64,000 bases of DNA from Reticulascus tulasneorum (taxonomy: Eukaryota > Ascomycota > Sordariomycetes > Glomerellales > Reticulascaceae): assembly GCA_001557505.1 (NCBI GenBank), contig LSAX01000002.1, positions 3,472,001 through 3,536,000 on the forward strand, given 5' to 3'. The notes below the pieces were generated by a model that was not told the DNA's origin, made no database searches, and worked only from the letters and a program-made list of their open reading frames with translations. Made by a program: the position numbers and the translations under genes. Numbering within the stretch: position 1 is the stretch's first letter; every line of letters starts with the position of its first letter. Below are positions 12,085-21,715 of the stretch, piece by piece.

Positions 12085-12233
12085 CTTGCAGAGCTGTACA
12101 GACTGAACATGAACTGATGCAGAGCTCTATTAGAACGATAAGCGACGATGAACAGAATATCAACAAGAGTATAGTATTATTATAATCCACACCATGGACA
12201 AACTTTGGCCACTGTTGTTTCACGCTTTGATCC
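12085..12233. other. short spacer between two convergent pseudogenes
   Basis: About 150 bp between the end of the ABC transporter remnant and the stop of the minus-strand membrane-protein remnant. Nothing recognised. Confidence 0.3.
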
Positions 12234-12878
12234 TTAGCCGCCATAGCTCGGATACTTGATAGCGATACGAGTATGTATCGTGTCAAGAGCAATGCCCTGG
12301 TCTCCCAGAAGCATGCGCTCGCAGTGTCTAGTGTGTCCGTAAACTTCCAATGCAGCCATCGATTGCACGATTGCTCAAACTGCCAAGAATTGCCAGATGC
12401 ATTTTCTTCCACATAGCCGTGCAGTGCTGCAGATGATACTCCCAGTCGACATAAAGCCCCGTATAATGGCCCGTCATGATTTGCTCATGGGTAACGGGCA
12501 TTGTGCGGTTCGGATCCAGGAACCACTCCAACTGGCTGGCGTCGTCAAATTCCTTCGATGGCTCGGCGTCATAGCACTCGTCTGGACAGCCAGCAGAACG
12601 AGATGACATCAAAGTGGCATCGTATTTGTCTTGCTTCTTCGGGACTCTTCCCACATGGTTCCAGCTCAATCTTATTTGTCGAGTTAGTTTGATGCCGACA
12701 GAGCTGGGCGGCACCGACTACAAAACCGCCAAGCAGAAGTGAGGGTAGAACGAGAGCCACGAGCAGAGATGGCGAGAACGCGAAAAGGCGTGGGGACCAC
12801 CCCTTTTGTTTCTAATATCAAATTCGATATTGTCGTCTGCTCTGTCAGCCACGAGCGGCTCGGTTTGGTCACCGACAT
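12234..12878 (-). pseudogene. small single-pass membrane protein of a conserved Cys/His family, frameshifted
   Basis: Read from 12878 down to the stop at 12234-12236, three frames must be combined. They give a basic N-terminus, one hydrophobic segment (LFAFSPSLLVALVLPSLLLG), then EPCGKSPEEARQIRCHFDVI and SFCWL. After that come PDECYDAEPSKEF, LEWFLDPNRTMP, YVDWEYHLQHCTAMWKKMH and a C-terminal HTRHCERMLLG block. This is the recurring fungal pattern CGxxPxEARxxxCxFDxxSFxW...CYD...WEYHxxHCxxMWxxMH...HCxxMLL, a family of unknown function often annotated as hypothetical and, to my knowledge, frequent beside metabolite genes. Frameshifts lie near 12805, 12578 (between SFCWL and PDECYD) and 12335. 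The paired Cys and His blocks recall UstYa-type HxxHC motifs, but homology is not claimed. Confidence 0.6.
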
Positions 12879-13345
12879 CGGTGGCTAATGGTGGTCTGGG
12901 CGATCATGTTCTATCTGATGAAGTCGTCTTATGACGACGGGGGAGGGAATATCTGTCCAATATTGCTTCATGATGAGTGAATAGACTTCTTGACTCGACC
13001 AAGAAATATTGACTGAAGGAAAGAGACTATGAAACACTGCGTCTAGCCTGGTAAGTTAGAGGACAATCAATGCTGGGGAACAGTTCAGAAACTTTGCCTT
13101 ACAGGTACCTTGGCCATTCAGAACGCTTGTGGTCATTACTCCCCGAGCTGGCGCCATGTACTGAGTGACTACGGAGAGACACCGGCAGAAGCTCCGCGTG
13201 GCGCCGTGTAATGCGATTGGCGCCAGCAGTTGTGTGGAACTCGGGAACGGAATCAATTTCTGACTTTGATCTGTGAAGTACGACTATGCCGTTGGATTAC
13301 TTTCTCTGTGGTTCTACAAACCAACCGCTAGCCCGCGTATTCCGA
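12879..13345. other. intergenic, no gene recognised
   Basis: No recognisable coding sequence or repeat. Open frames on both strands are short and have no motifs. Confidence 0.35.
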
Positions 13346-13660
13346 TCATAACTCAGCCCGAAACTCATGACTGGATTCATCATAGTGATAGAATCTTACC
13401 TCAGGCCAGAGGAGTATTGACAAGTCACTGCTGCAGAGGGGAGGAGATATCGAATTATACGTAAATAAATGCAAATTATCAAGCAAATTCAAAAGCATAA
13501 GCCCAATTTCGTCCCAGTTCTTACACTCGTGTGGATACGTCAATCCATCCACGACAGCACGGCCAGTGTTCTCAGATACAAACTCCAATGAGACATCCCC
13601 GGGCACTGTACGCCTTGTTAAGTTAGTCGAAGCAATGGGCAGTATGCCAATGGCCATTGA
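13346..13660 (-). pseudogene. second UstYa-like (DUF3328) fragment
   Basis: On the minus strand at about 13630-13655, one frame reads HWHTAHCFD followed by a stop and a short leucine/alanine segment, which is the second HxxHC motif region. The next conserved block, PGDVSLEFVSENTG then VVDGLTYPHECKNWDEI, is in a different frame (about 13505-13610). HxxHC, then C-x-GDVSLEF, then HxCKxWDxI is the order found in UstYa/DUF3328 proteins. An in-frame stop plus a frameshift within ~30 codons, and the lack of the N-terminal helix and first HxxHC motif, mark it as dead. It differs in sequence from the fragment at 5128-5400, so these are two separate paralogues rather than one duplicated piece. Confidence 0.5.
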
Positions 13661-14530
13661 TTGCCTGGTCGTATGTTGGCGAAATTACGTTCTCCGGCCA
13701 GCTGCGCAACATTCATTTAGCGTCTACTCGCTCGTATAGTACATCCCACATGAAATGACCAAGAGCGCCCTATTAATGATTGTTAATACAAGTTACAAAA
13801 AGGCGGGAAGCGTCTCGTGAACTGACCAGGCAACCCCTCACAAGCCGCATTGCTTTCCTCACCTGGGAGAGACAGATATAAAGGGTCAGCGTGAATGGTT
13901 CGGACTTGGCTGGCAACTGCTAAGTCTTGGCTGGGAACACATCACATGAGAGCGGTCGATAACACGCACAATAAGGGACTGGAGATGGCAGCAGCCTCCT
14001 GGGTTTCGGCCATGACCATTACCCATTGCCCATTGTACATCACTATTATCAACACGAGCAATGCCCCACTGAGGAGCCGTGAGGAAGTAAACCCCTTCCT
14101 CGAACGCCGCCTCTGACGGTCACAGGAGCGTCACGACTCACGCCACCTTCAAGACAGAAGCCGTCTTCCTGTTTTAGAGAAGAGTATGGCATTGGGCTTG
14201 GTCTAGATCTGAGCCAGGGAAAGGGGATGGCAGGCATGGTGAATAAGACCGGCCGTAGGCGAGTCCGCGTGATGAATTGGAAACTCGGTTGGATGTATGT
14301 CAAGTGACATTGAGGTGAGGTCCTTCATGCCAAATTTCTTTATCACCGCCGTGGTGCGATTTTTGCCGATATAATGGGATTTTGTTGCGGGCGAGGTACG
14401 GAGTACCTGGCGAACAACCACGCAACGCCGGTTACGAGCCGTTGCCAAGAGCTCCGAGAAGTACTAGCAATGTCATTGGAGCAAACACTCTGTTCCAGGC
14501 AGGGTTGGTAATGGAGTCATTAGTTTACAT
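13661..14530. other. intergenic, no gene recognised
   Basis: Normal composition up to about 14500. Short open frames only (13895-14116 +, 14049-14303 -, 14203-14448 -), with no motifs or splice structure. Further remains of the cluster may be present beyond recognition. Confidence 0.35.
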
Positions 14531-14580
14531 GACTAAGTCAGACTAAGACTAAAATAAATTGGTCTTAGTCTGACTAAGTC
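14531..14580. repeat. perfect 19-bp inverted repeat (hairpin) at the edge of an AT islet
   Basis: The left arm gactaagtcagactaagac (14531-14549) is the exact reverse complement of gtcttagtctgactaagtc (14562-14580), with a 12-bp loop. The same gactaagtcagactaag wording occurs in the subterminal regions of the hAT elements at 35033-39130 and 42926-46960. It is probably a leftover hAT end or a fold-back derivative. Confidence 0.8.
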
Positions 14581-14945
14581 TAGTTATATAATTAAGTTTA
14601 AATTAAATTTAAATTTAATAAATTTATTAATATATACATAATTAAATAATAATTATTAAAATTTTATAATTTTATAAAGAAGCTAAATAAAAAGTTTATA
14701 ATATTATTAAATTTGTTAACTATTTTATTAAAAAAATTTATTTTTATTTTTATTTTTAATAATTATTAATTAATTATAATTATCAATTAACTATAATTAT
14801 TAATTAACTATAATTATCAATTAACTATAATTATTAATTAACTATAATTATTAATTAACTATAATTATTAATTAACTATAATTATTAATTAACTATAATT
14901 ATTAATTAACTATAATTATTAATTAACTATAATTATTTATAAGAA
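14581..14945. repeat. AT-rich islet with a 17-bp tandem array
   Basis: Almost pure A/T. From about 14766 to 14936 a 17-bp unit, ataattattaattaact, repeats about ten times with rare c/t changes (attatcaatt variants). The composition matches the mutated transposon block far to the right, so this is probably a small RIP-mutated repeat stranded among normal DNA. Confidence 0.8.
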
Positions 14946-15701
14946 AATCAGAATTAACTAATGGTTTACCAAGGCTGATTAATAATAACCATTAAGGACT
15001 ATTAGTTTAACCGCCAAGGCCCCCAACCGTTGGTTTCCCCAAGGCATAGTAAGGACTGCTGCAAGGTCCCTCGCGCACTTCATCCGCAAACGCGTCAATG
15101 ACCACTCCGACGCGAATAACTAGCCCAGAGTGCATGACGATGGCCCGAAGAGTGACGACGATAGTGTTCCCCTTTTGGCTGTGCCAGCATTGATTCTTTG
15201 ATGCCACTTAGCCAGTGAAATTTTTGTGGTCTCTGCGTTCAGACAAATGCAACATCATGCAGCGAGCTGCGAGCCTAGACTTGTGGTTCAACGAGTGATT
15301 TCTCCTTTTTCATTCTTATCTGCGGCTGTGGCTTACTCTCTCGACTTTGGTTGTCGCCCACCGAGCCATGCATTTGGACCCATAATTGTCCGCCGCGTCC
15401 GCAACCTACGGACGCCCCGCACCCCTTACCGTCCGCTTACACGTCACTTAGCACCTACAATGTACGTGGCTGCTCTTCTCTTACGAGGCTTATTTCTGAT
15501 CTATTTGAAACTAATCTGTCTCTCTCATTGAGATCGGAACGAGATGGTTAGAGTATGAATCAGCGGATGTGGACGTGATTGACGTAATGCGCTCTACGTA
15601 TGCGACCTCTGTTCGATGCTTTGATCCGTCTGAGTGAACAAAGAGACAGTGTTGATCTAATTTTGTGCTGGAATACCTACAAAAAACGTCTATTGAGTTA
15701 T
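14946..15701. other. intergenic, no gene recognised
   Basis: Composition returns to normal after ~15000. No coding signature was found. It includes the 3' flank of the minus-strand Zn2Cys6 gene. Confidence 0.35.
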
Positions 15702-16832
15702 TCAGCTGAGGCGAGGCGCATCCTTGCGTGCCGTCCACCGTTGAACCTTGTCTATTCCAGAAGAAATCAACATAATCGCATGGCCAAACGCATCGACAAC
15801 GTCAGGATCCTCTTCAAGAAAAAGCTCGCTCACATCCAGGCTCTGCATGAACAGACGCTTCCTGCCAGACGCAGATCTCCTCTCCCAGTCATGTGCCGTG
15901 GTCGCATCCCATAGCTCGTTTCCGAAAGTGCAGTAGACTCCCCCGGGACACCACGAGTAACCTTGCGTGATGGTTATGTAGACGGCGTGGATAATGCTGG
16001 TTGTGAGCCATGTCCGCCGGAGGCTCTCGCCAAAGATCCAGAGCCTCCAGGGCTCTAGTGTGGCGTCCCTTCGCATCTCCTGCGTCGACTCCTGCCACAT
16101 CTGATCGTTCCAGACAAGCAGCGTCGCCAGGTGCAGCTCGCCCTGGGCGCGCAGCCGGATGCTGCCGTCGAAGAGGCAGATGATCAGGAGCACGAGCAAC
16201 GCCTGCACGCGGGCGAGGTGGTCCACGAGCGTCGTAGACCCGAGCTCCAGCGCGGACTCGACGGCGTTCTCCTCTATCAACTGGTGCAGGCGGTGCTCGA
16301 TTATGCGGCGCACCGTCGCCTCCGTCGCTGGCGTCTTATGTAGATACGCGGAGATAGTCGAGTATACATCTTGCACCTGTCTGGGCATGTGCACACGATA
16401 TAGGTACCGGTGAATAAAGGGACAGTTATCATTCGTAACCCACATTCGCAGCCAGTCCTGGATAATCGCCACATAAGTGCTCAGGGTCTCCTCGCCGAAC
16501 AGCTCCGGTATAGGTTGAGGCGGAAGATGAGCAATCTCCCACGAGTCGTGCGCTAGAAACCAGTGGGCCGATTGAGAGTGCGGCTGCTCCTGTGCAGAGA
16601 TGTCCGACGGCTGGAGAGAAGCGTTCGCGTCTGATGGTAGGGGTATCTCCAGATGCGGATCACCCGCCGATGCGCGTGAGGGCGGGTAGAGACACTGCAG
16701 CCCTCGCTGGTCACATCGACGACAACTAGGAACCTGTTTAGAGCATTTGCGCTTGGCTCCGGTGCATGCGGTACAAGCTCTGCGCCAAACAGCTGGCGAC
16801 GGATCCAAGGACAGCGTCCCAGCCTCTTGCAT
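15702..16832 (-). CDS. Zn2Cys6 transcription factor
   Basis: Start chosen at 16832 (MQEAGTLSLD, 376 aa). The frame is open further up to 16964 (420 aa), but those residues (MRDGMPAFLR...) look non-coding. The binuclear zinc cluster is canonical: C-TA-C-TGAKRK-C-SKQVPS-C-RR-C-DQRGLQ-C, i.e. Cx2Cx6Cx6Cx2Cx6C, about 20-45 residues from the start. The C-terminal half has the LARVQALLVLLIICLFDGSIRLRAQ helix and the EPWRLWIFGESLRRTW block. Both are typical of a large subfamily of short (350-450 aa) fungal regulators of secondary metabolism and catabolism. No frame break was seen. It is divergently arranged with the dehydrogenase at 17190, so it may control that gene. The C-terminus could be altered by an unrecognised intron. 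Confidence 0.8.
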   Translation of the reverse strand: MQEAGTLSLDPSPAVWRRACTACTGAKRKCSKQVPSCRRCDQRGLQCLYPPSRASAGDPHLEIPLPSDANASLQPSDISAQEQPHSQSAHWFLAHDSWEIAHLPPQPIPELFGEETLSTYVAIIQDWLRMWVTNDNCPFIHRYLYRVHMPRQVQDVYSTISAYLHKTPATEATVRRIIEHRLHQLIEENAVESALELGSTTLVDHLARVQALLVLLIICLFDGSIRLRAQGELHLATLLVWNDQMWQESTQEMRRDATLEPWRLWIFGESLRRTWLTTSIIHAVYITITQGYSWCPGGVYCTFGNELWDATTAHDWERRSASGRKRLFMQSLDVSELFLEEDPDVVDAFGHAIMLISSGIDKVQRWTARKDAPRLS

Positions 16833-17189
16833 GGTGTGCCCGGAGATGTGATGAGCTGCAGTGGGCAGTGTTGGATGTGGGACTGGATGGTGATGGCAGA
16901 CGTTGTTTCCAGGCTCCTCTCTTGGGAATTGACAGCGGAGAAAAGCGGGCATCCCATCCCTCACTTATACCGCCATCGCTCCGTTACCCTCCAACAGGTG
17001 CAAACAGTGCGGCCGCTTCCCGTGTGGCTTACAACAGGGGCGGGGAGAAGGAAAACGTTTCGACGAGCCCGAGAGAATAATTCACCGATGAGTTGATGAC
17101 TATATATATAGGGTTTATGGCAGCCTCGGGGGTTTGAGGGACAATTCATTTAGCCATTAGCAAATCAGTCCCTTTGATAATTTCACATC
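16833..17189. promoter_or_regulatory. divergent promoter region of the regulator and the dehydrogenase
   Basis: 357 bp separate the two start codons. On the plus strand a TATA string, tatatatatag, lies at about 17101-17111, ~80 bp before the dehydrogenase ATG. That is a sensible position for a TATA box plus a short leader. No binding site for the regulator was identified. Confidence 0.5.
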
Positions 17190-18216
17190 ATGGCGCACTT
17201 CACAAAGATTTACCACCAAGCCTCTTACTCGGCTATCTCGTCAGAAAATCCATTGAACAGCCAGATTGGCCGCACTGTTGTCATAGCAGGCGCATCGACT
17301 GGCATCGGACGCTCAATCGCCCAGTCATTCGCCAAGGCCTCCGCTGCGCGTATTATTTTGCTTGGTCGCACAGCATCGACACTCATCGCTGCCGCCACAG
17401 CGCTGCCTCATGCTGAGGCTCGAGTCTGTGACATTTCATCTGAGTCGGACATCCAAAATCTTTGGCAATGGCTTCGTGGTGAAGGAATCCATGTCGATAT
17501 ACTAGTGCTCAATGCTGCGCTGATTATTCCGGGAAGTCTGACATCGGATATAAATGCCATCTGGGGATCATTTGAGACTACAGTGCTGGGGAATTTCAGG
17601 ATGGCGCAACTTTTCGTGGCTCAAATGGGAGAAAGAAACGGCCACGTGAGACTGGAACCCCACGCGCAAGTCCGAGTATCAAGTAACTAAACAGGAAAAT
17701 AGGCTCTTATCAACATTTCGTCATTTATGGCGCACTCAAATCCGGCCCCAGGCCAAGGGGCGTACTCGGCAAGCAAAGCCGCATTTGCGTCAATCCTCCA
17801 GCACCTCGCCGAAGAAATCCCTTCTAGCAAAGCAACACTCATCAACGTTCACCCTGGTGCTATCTTCACAGAGGCTGCTGATGCTTATGGCCTTACAAGG
17901 AATTCCCTGCCCTGGGACGATGGTATGTTCCTCCCGACTCTCTTTTCCGCAACCTTGCCTTTTTTTTATTCTCTCTCGGTTAATACTGATCGCACGTGCA
18001 GAGGATCTACCAGGTGATTACAGTGTTTGGGCTTCCACTCCTGCTGCATCGTTCTTACATGGCCGTTTTGTGTGGACAAATTGGGATGTAAAGGAGTTGG
18101 TCCAGCGAAAGGCGGAAATAGAAGCTGACGAGGGTCTGTTAAAGATCGGTGTTCAAGGTGTTGAGCATGTAGACATAAGAAATATCTTTACTAAGGTTCC
18201 GGAAAGAAAGACCTAA
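17190..18216 (+). CDS. short-chain dehydrogenase/reductase (classical SDR)
   Basis: Three exons, 17190-17645, 17703-17922 and 18002-18216, give 296 aa. Introns of 57 bp (gtgaga..tag) and 79 bp (gtatgt..cag) keep phase and rebuild family sequence (NGH|ALINISSF and WDD|EDLPGDY). Visible motifs are the Rossmann cofactor loop AGASTGIG (33-40), LNAA in place of NNAG, ISS with the catalytic Ser at about 158-159, and Y173-SAS-K177. The NVHPGAIFTEA loop after the active site is also present. LLGRT after strand 2 suggests NADP(H), as an inference. The C-terminal FLHGRFVWTNWDVKEL segment is typical of fungal SDRs in metabolite and degradation loci. The substrate is unknown. No targeting signal was seen. 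Confidence 0.85.
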
Positions 18217-18551
18217 GCAAACATGTCACTTGTCCCCAATCGAGAGAGACGAGGACAATTAAGGGAGATATATTATGAGAGAAAATAGTTGAAATTCGGT
18301 TTTGTTCGCTTAGCATGTAAAGCTGAAGCTACATCCTCGACCGACCGTGTACTGTATCAGATCCTATGTCTATGAAGTGAGGTGGTCATATTACGCTGCT
18401 CAAAGATGAGCTCTGCTTTCCGAATACTAGAGGGAGTGACGACTGATGCCCCAGCCTTGCCTTTGAGTCTCGCAGAATGAACGACAACAACGTCCAGCCC
18501 CCCTATCCTACGTACTCTAGTATCCGCCGTCTCCCCGGCAAAACCAAACAC
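18217..18551. other. 3' flank of the dehydrogenase, no gene recognised
   Basis: No coding signature. It ends at the left terminal repeat of the minisatellite-bearing element; acac at 18548-18551 may be its target duplication. Confidence 0.4.
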
Positions 18552-19845
18552 ACCGAATCCATTTTAAAGTGTCCGAAACCCCTGCTGTGGCACGGGCCAC
18601 CGCACCCCCCCTCTCGTGTGCACCCCCTCGTTTTCAAAGTTGGTCTTAAAGCTAGTTTTGAAGTTATTTATGGGTTCTATTTGTTATATATTACTTTCTT
18701 TCAAGATTTAGGGGCTTATAAACGTTTAAAGATATATCATTAAGAGATAACTACCTATATATCTAGCCTTATATCTAACGTTAAGCCTTAAGCCCAGCGT
18801 TAAGCCTTAAGCCCGGCGTCGAGACTTACGCCCAGCGTCAAGCCGCAAGCCCAGCGTCGAGCCTCACGCCCAGCGTCAAGCCGTAAACGTAACGTCAAGC
18901 CGTAACCCAGCGTCAAGCCGTAACCCAGCGTCGAGCCTCAAGCCCAGCGTCGAGCCTCAAGCCCAGCGTCGAGCCTCAAGCCCAACGTCGAGCCTCAAGC
19001 CCAGCGTCGAGCCTTAAGCCCTACGTCAAGCCGTAAACCAAACGTCAAGCCGTAACCCATCGCCGAGCCTCACACCCAGCGCCGAGCCTCACAACCAGCG
19101 CCGAGCCTCACACCTAACGTCGAGCCTTAAACCCAACGTCAAGACTCACGCCCAATATCAAGCCGCAAACCTAAGGTCGAGCCTTACAACTAACGCCGAG
19201 CCCCATACCCAACGTCGAGCCTCACAACGTCAAGCCGTAAGCCTAACGTCAAGCCGTAAGCCTAACGTCAAGCCTCACACCCAACGTCAAGACTCACGCC
19301 CAGCGTCAAGCCGCAAGCCCAACGTTAAGCCTCACGCCCGGCGTCAAGACTCATACCCAACGTCGAGCCTCAAGCCCGGCGTTAAGACTCACGCCCAGCG
19401 TCGAGCCTTAAGCCCTACGTCAAGCCGTAAACCAAACGTCAAGCCGTAACCTAGCGCCGAGCCTCACACCTAACGTCGAGCCTCACGCCCAGCATCAAGC
19501 CGTAAGCCCAACGTCGAGCCTCATACCCAACGTCAAGCCGTAAACCCAATGTTAAGCCTCAAGCCTAACGTCGAGACTTACGCCCAGCGTCGAGACTTAC
19601 GCCCAGCGTCGAGCCTTAAGCCTATTATTAAGCTGTAAACCAGGTAATAAGCCGTGAAACTAACGTCAAACCATCTAGAGCTATCAAAATTAACCTACTA
19701 AACGTAATATATAACAAACAGAAGCTGTAAATAGCTTCAAAACTAGCTTTAAGACTGACTTTGAAAACGAGGGGGTGAACACGAGAGGGGGGTGCGGTGG
19801 CCCGTGCAACAGCAGGGGTTTCGGACACTTTAAAATGGATTCGGT
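18552..19845. mobile_element. non-autonomous DNA element with ~143-bp terminal inverted repeats around a minisatellite
   Basis: The left arm (about 18552-18694, starting accgaatccattttaaagtg) is matched in reverse complement by the right arm (about 19703-19845). The match runs through caccccctcgttttcaaag, the aagctagttttgaag segment and ttgttatatatta, with scattered substitutions. The interior codes for no protein and consists almost entirely of a 19-bp tandem array. The sequence acac flanks both ends (18548-18551 and 19846-19849), a possible 4-bp target-site duplication. It is 1294 bp long. With no transposase it would be a MITE-like or fold-back element. The family is not known to me. Confidence 0.65.
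18775..19640 (+). repeat. degenerate 19-bp minisatellite, about 45 copies
   Basis: The consensus is close to cccagcgtcgagcctcaag. Variants swap c for t and g for a (cgtcgagcc/cgtcaagcc/cgttaagcc, cag/caa, ctcaag/cttaag, ctcacg/ccgtaa), and some units are shortened by 2-4 bp. A 19-bp period is not a multiple of three, so no continuous repeat protein is encoded. The transition-biased variants fit light RIP or deamination acting on a tandem array. Confidence 0.85.
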
Positions 19846-20957
19846 ACACCTAGCATCAGGGCCACAACACAGGACCTATGCAACTTTCAAGTTTGGCCCT
19901 CATATGGTGGTTATATACTTGTGGTGGGCGGTTTCCTCCCCGCCTTACCAAGCGCGTCCGGTATCTTCCCATCTAACATCTATAGTGAGGCAGCCAGTAC
20001 CACAAAAACTGGAATTATCCCACCCCCTCTTCTTACACCGCTTCTTGCCACTGTCCTCACAGAAGTGTCCCCGTCAATCTCCCCAGTCTACGTAGAACTC
20101 CCTAACTCCCGGTATAAAAGGCACGCGGAATCCTTCGTCGGGATTGAAGGAGAATGACCGACCGTCGTTATAGTACCAGGTTCCCGGGATGAAATCTCAT
20201 TCAGCAGTACCATCCCGTTTTCTAATGGTATAGAATTACGTCCGTAAGTCTCTATATTCTACTATACCTAGAGAGCCAATACGAATACATCACAAGCTTC
20301 GTGATGCTTTATCGTCCAATCGGTGGGAATATGCCTAAGTGGGCAATTGACTTCCGAAAACAACTTAGACGAGTTGCATCGGTGTATGCTATGATGATAA
20401 TAGCAGACATGTATCACAGTCTGGGATTTTTATCTCTTTCCCGGGATAGATCCATCATAGTATCAAGTTCATCCAGGGATATGGCACTGGGAAATTTCAG
20501 GCCCTCGCCGACTTCGCGCAGTCGGCACAGGTCGCGCCCATGTTTACTGGTGGAATGGCTCGGCAGGCGGAGTTCATACCCATGTATCCTGGTGGAATAA
20601 ACGGGGCTCGCGGCTATGGCCAGTAGTGACCGGTAACGAGTCGTGCAGTAGTCAAAATTGAGTTGAACTCCCACCATCGCCCGACCGATCGGTCCAACCA
20701 TGCAAGTAGATATGTGGTCTCGAAATATCCCTGCAGACCAACATGCCTTTCGTCCCTTTCACAGCCGTATGGAGGTGTTCTTTGCCAGGCATCATTGGAC
20801 CGGGGAAAACGAGGCAACCATGCGCTAACGCGATAGCTGGTTGGATGAATGGACCATATAAGGAATGGTCCGCCTTCCGTTTCTAATTTTTAGGCCTTTA
20901 CAGATTGGCTATAGGCACCTACCGTTTACTAGTCTGCGAACACACTAAGCAGTAGCA
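19846..20957. other. intergenic, no gene recognised
   Basis: Normal composition with short open frames only. A partly repeated phrase (catgtttactggtggaat / catgtatcctggtggaat, about 20535-20600) was noted without further meaning. No conserved protein was recognised. Confidence 0.35.
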
Positions 20958-21089
20958 ATGTCGACTAAAATCGAATGTAGGCACGAGTTCAACGCTAAGA
21001 CGGACAGCATATCGACGCAATGGACATGCGGGCTCTGCGATTGCGAGTGTTGTGGGGATAAGCCCCACAACGACTATACAAGTACCTAG
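20958..21089 (+). CDS. possible small Cys-rich protein, 43 aa
   Basis: An uninterrupted ATG-to-TAG frame reads MSTKIECRHEF..., then WTCGLCDCECCGDKP. Six of its 43 residues are Cys, with a CxxCxCxCC cluster and an upstream C-R-H. This suggests a small zinc-binding fold, if the ORF is real. It is the last stretch of normal composition before the AT-rich block (the DNA becomes A/T-dominated after ~21100). No intron, no signal peptide. It is too short to be sure, and it could be a fragment of a larger lost gene. Confidence 0.25.
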   Translation: MSTKIECRHEFNAKTDSISTQWTCGLCDCECCGDKPHNDYTST

Positions 21090-21504
21090 TTCAGCAGATA
21101 GAGGAAATCTCAGATTCTTTTCACTTTACACACTAATCGCCTGAAATGGTAATATTACCTTAACAACATAGTAATAATACTTTGTGATAATCTGTGTGTT
21201 ACGGCTATAATATATAACCTCTTTAATAAGCGGTTATAAACAGCAGAATATACTTACATAATAACACCTAAGATCGGAAATATACACGTTATACTAAATA
21301 ATATTAAATAAACTTATAATATAACGTTTAACTTATTTATAATAAAGATAAGATGTTAATATATAAAGATCATTTATAAACTTTTATTAATAATATTATA
21401 TTATTAACAAAAAGATTTTAACGATAAGATGTTATTAATAAATATATAAAAAATACATAATAAGATAGATTAATAATTAATAAAATTATAATAATTTAAG
21501 AAGA

Positions 21505-21715
21505 TTTATAAAAGTTCTAGCAAGGTAAGGGCCGTCGAGCCTTAGACGAGCGCCCGGCGAAATAGTCGGGCCGAACCTTTAGAAATAACGAGACTTACCT
21601 TAACGAGACTTAGAAGGTAAGTTAAAATCTTATAATATAAATAATGTTTAATATGGTAATTGTAAAGTATTTATCTTCTTCTTTGATTATAACCTTTAAT
21701 TAGTTCTTTTATAAA
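21505..21715 (+). repeat. Gypsy LTR copy A
   Basis: About 210 bp running from aaaagttctagcaaggtaag to aattagttctttt. It is the reverse complement of the LTR at 34306-34514. Its first ~80 bp keep GC-rich text (gagcgcccggcgaaatagtc), the least mutated LTR sequence in the window. Confidence 0.75.

Noticed and set aside
16833..16964. Longer start of the Zn2Cys6 regulator
   Set aside because: The extra 44 residues are open by chance-like composition and precede a better ATG just upstream of the zinc cluster; kept only as an alternative.
18477..18743. Frames across the terminal inverted repeats that look similar on opposite strands (also 19628-19849)
   Set aside because: The similarity of the two translations simply reflects the inverted repeat DNA, not a protein pair.
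18775..19640. CRISPR-like direct repeat array
   Set aside because: The 19-bp units are contiguous with no unique spacers, inside TIRs, in a fungal genome; it is a minisatellite.
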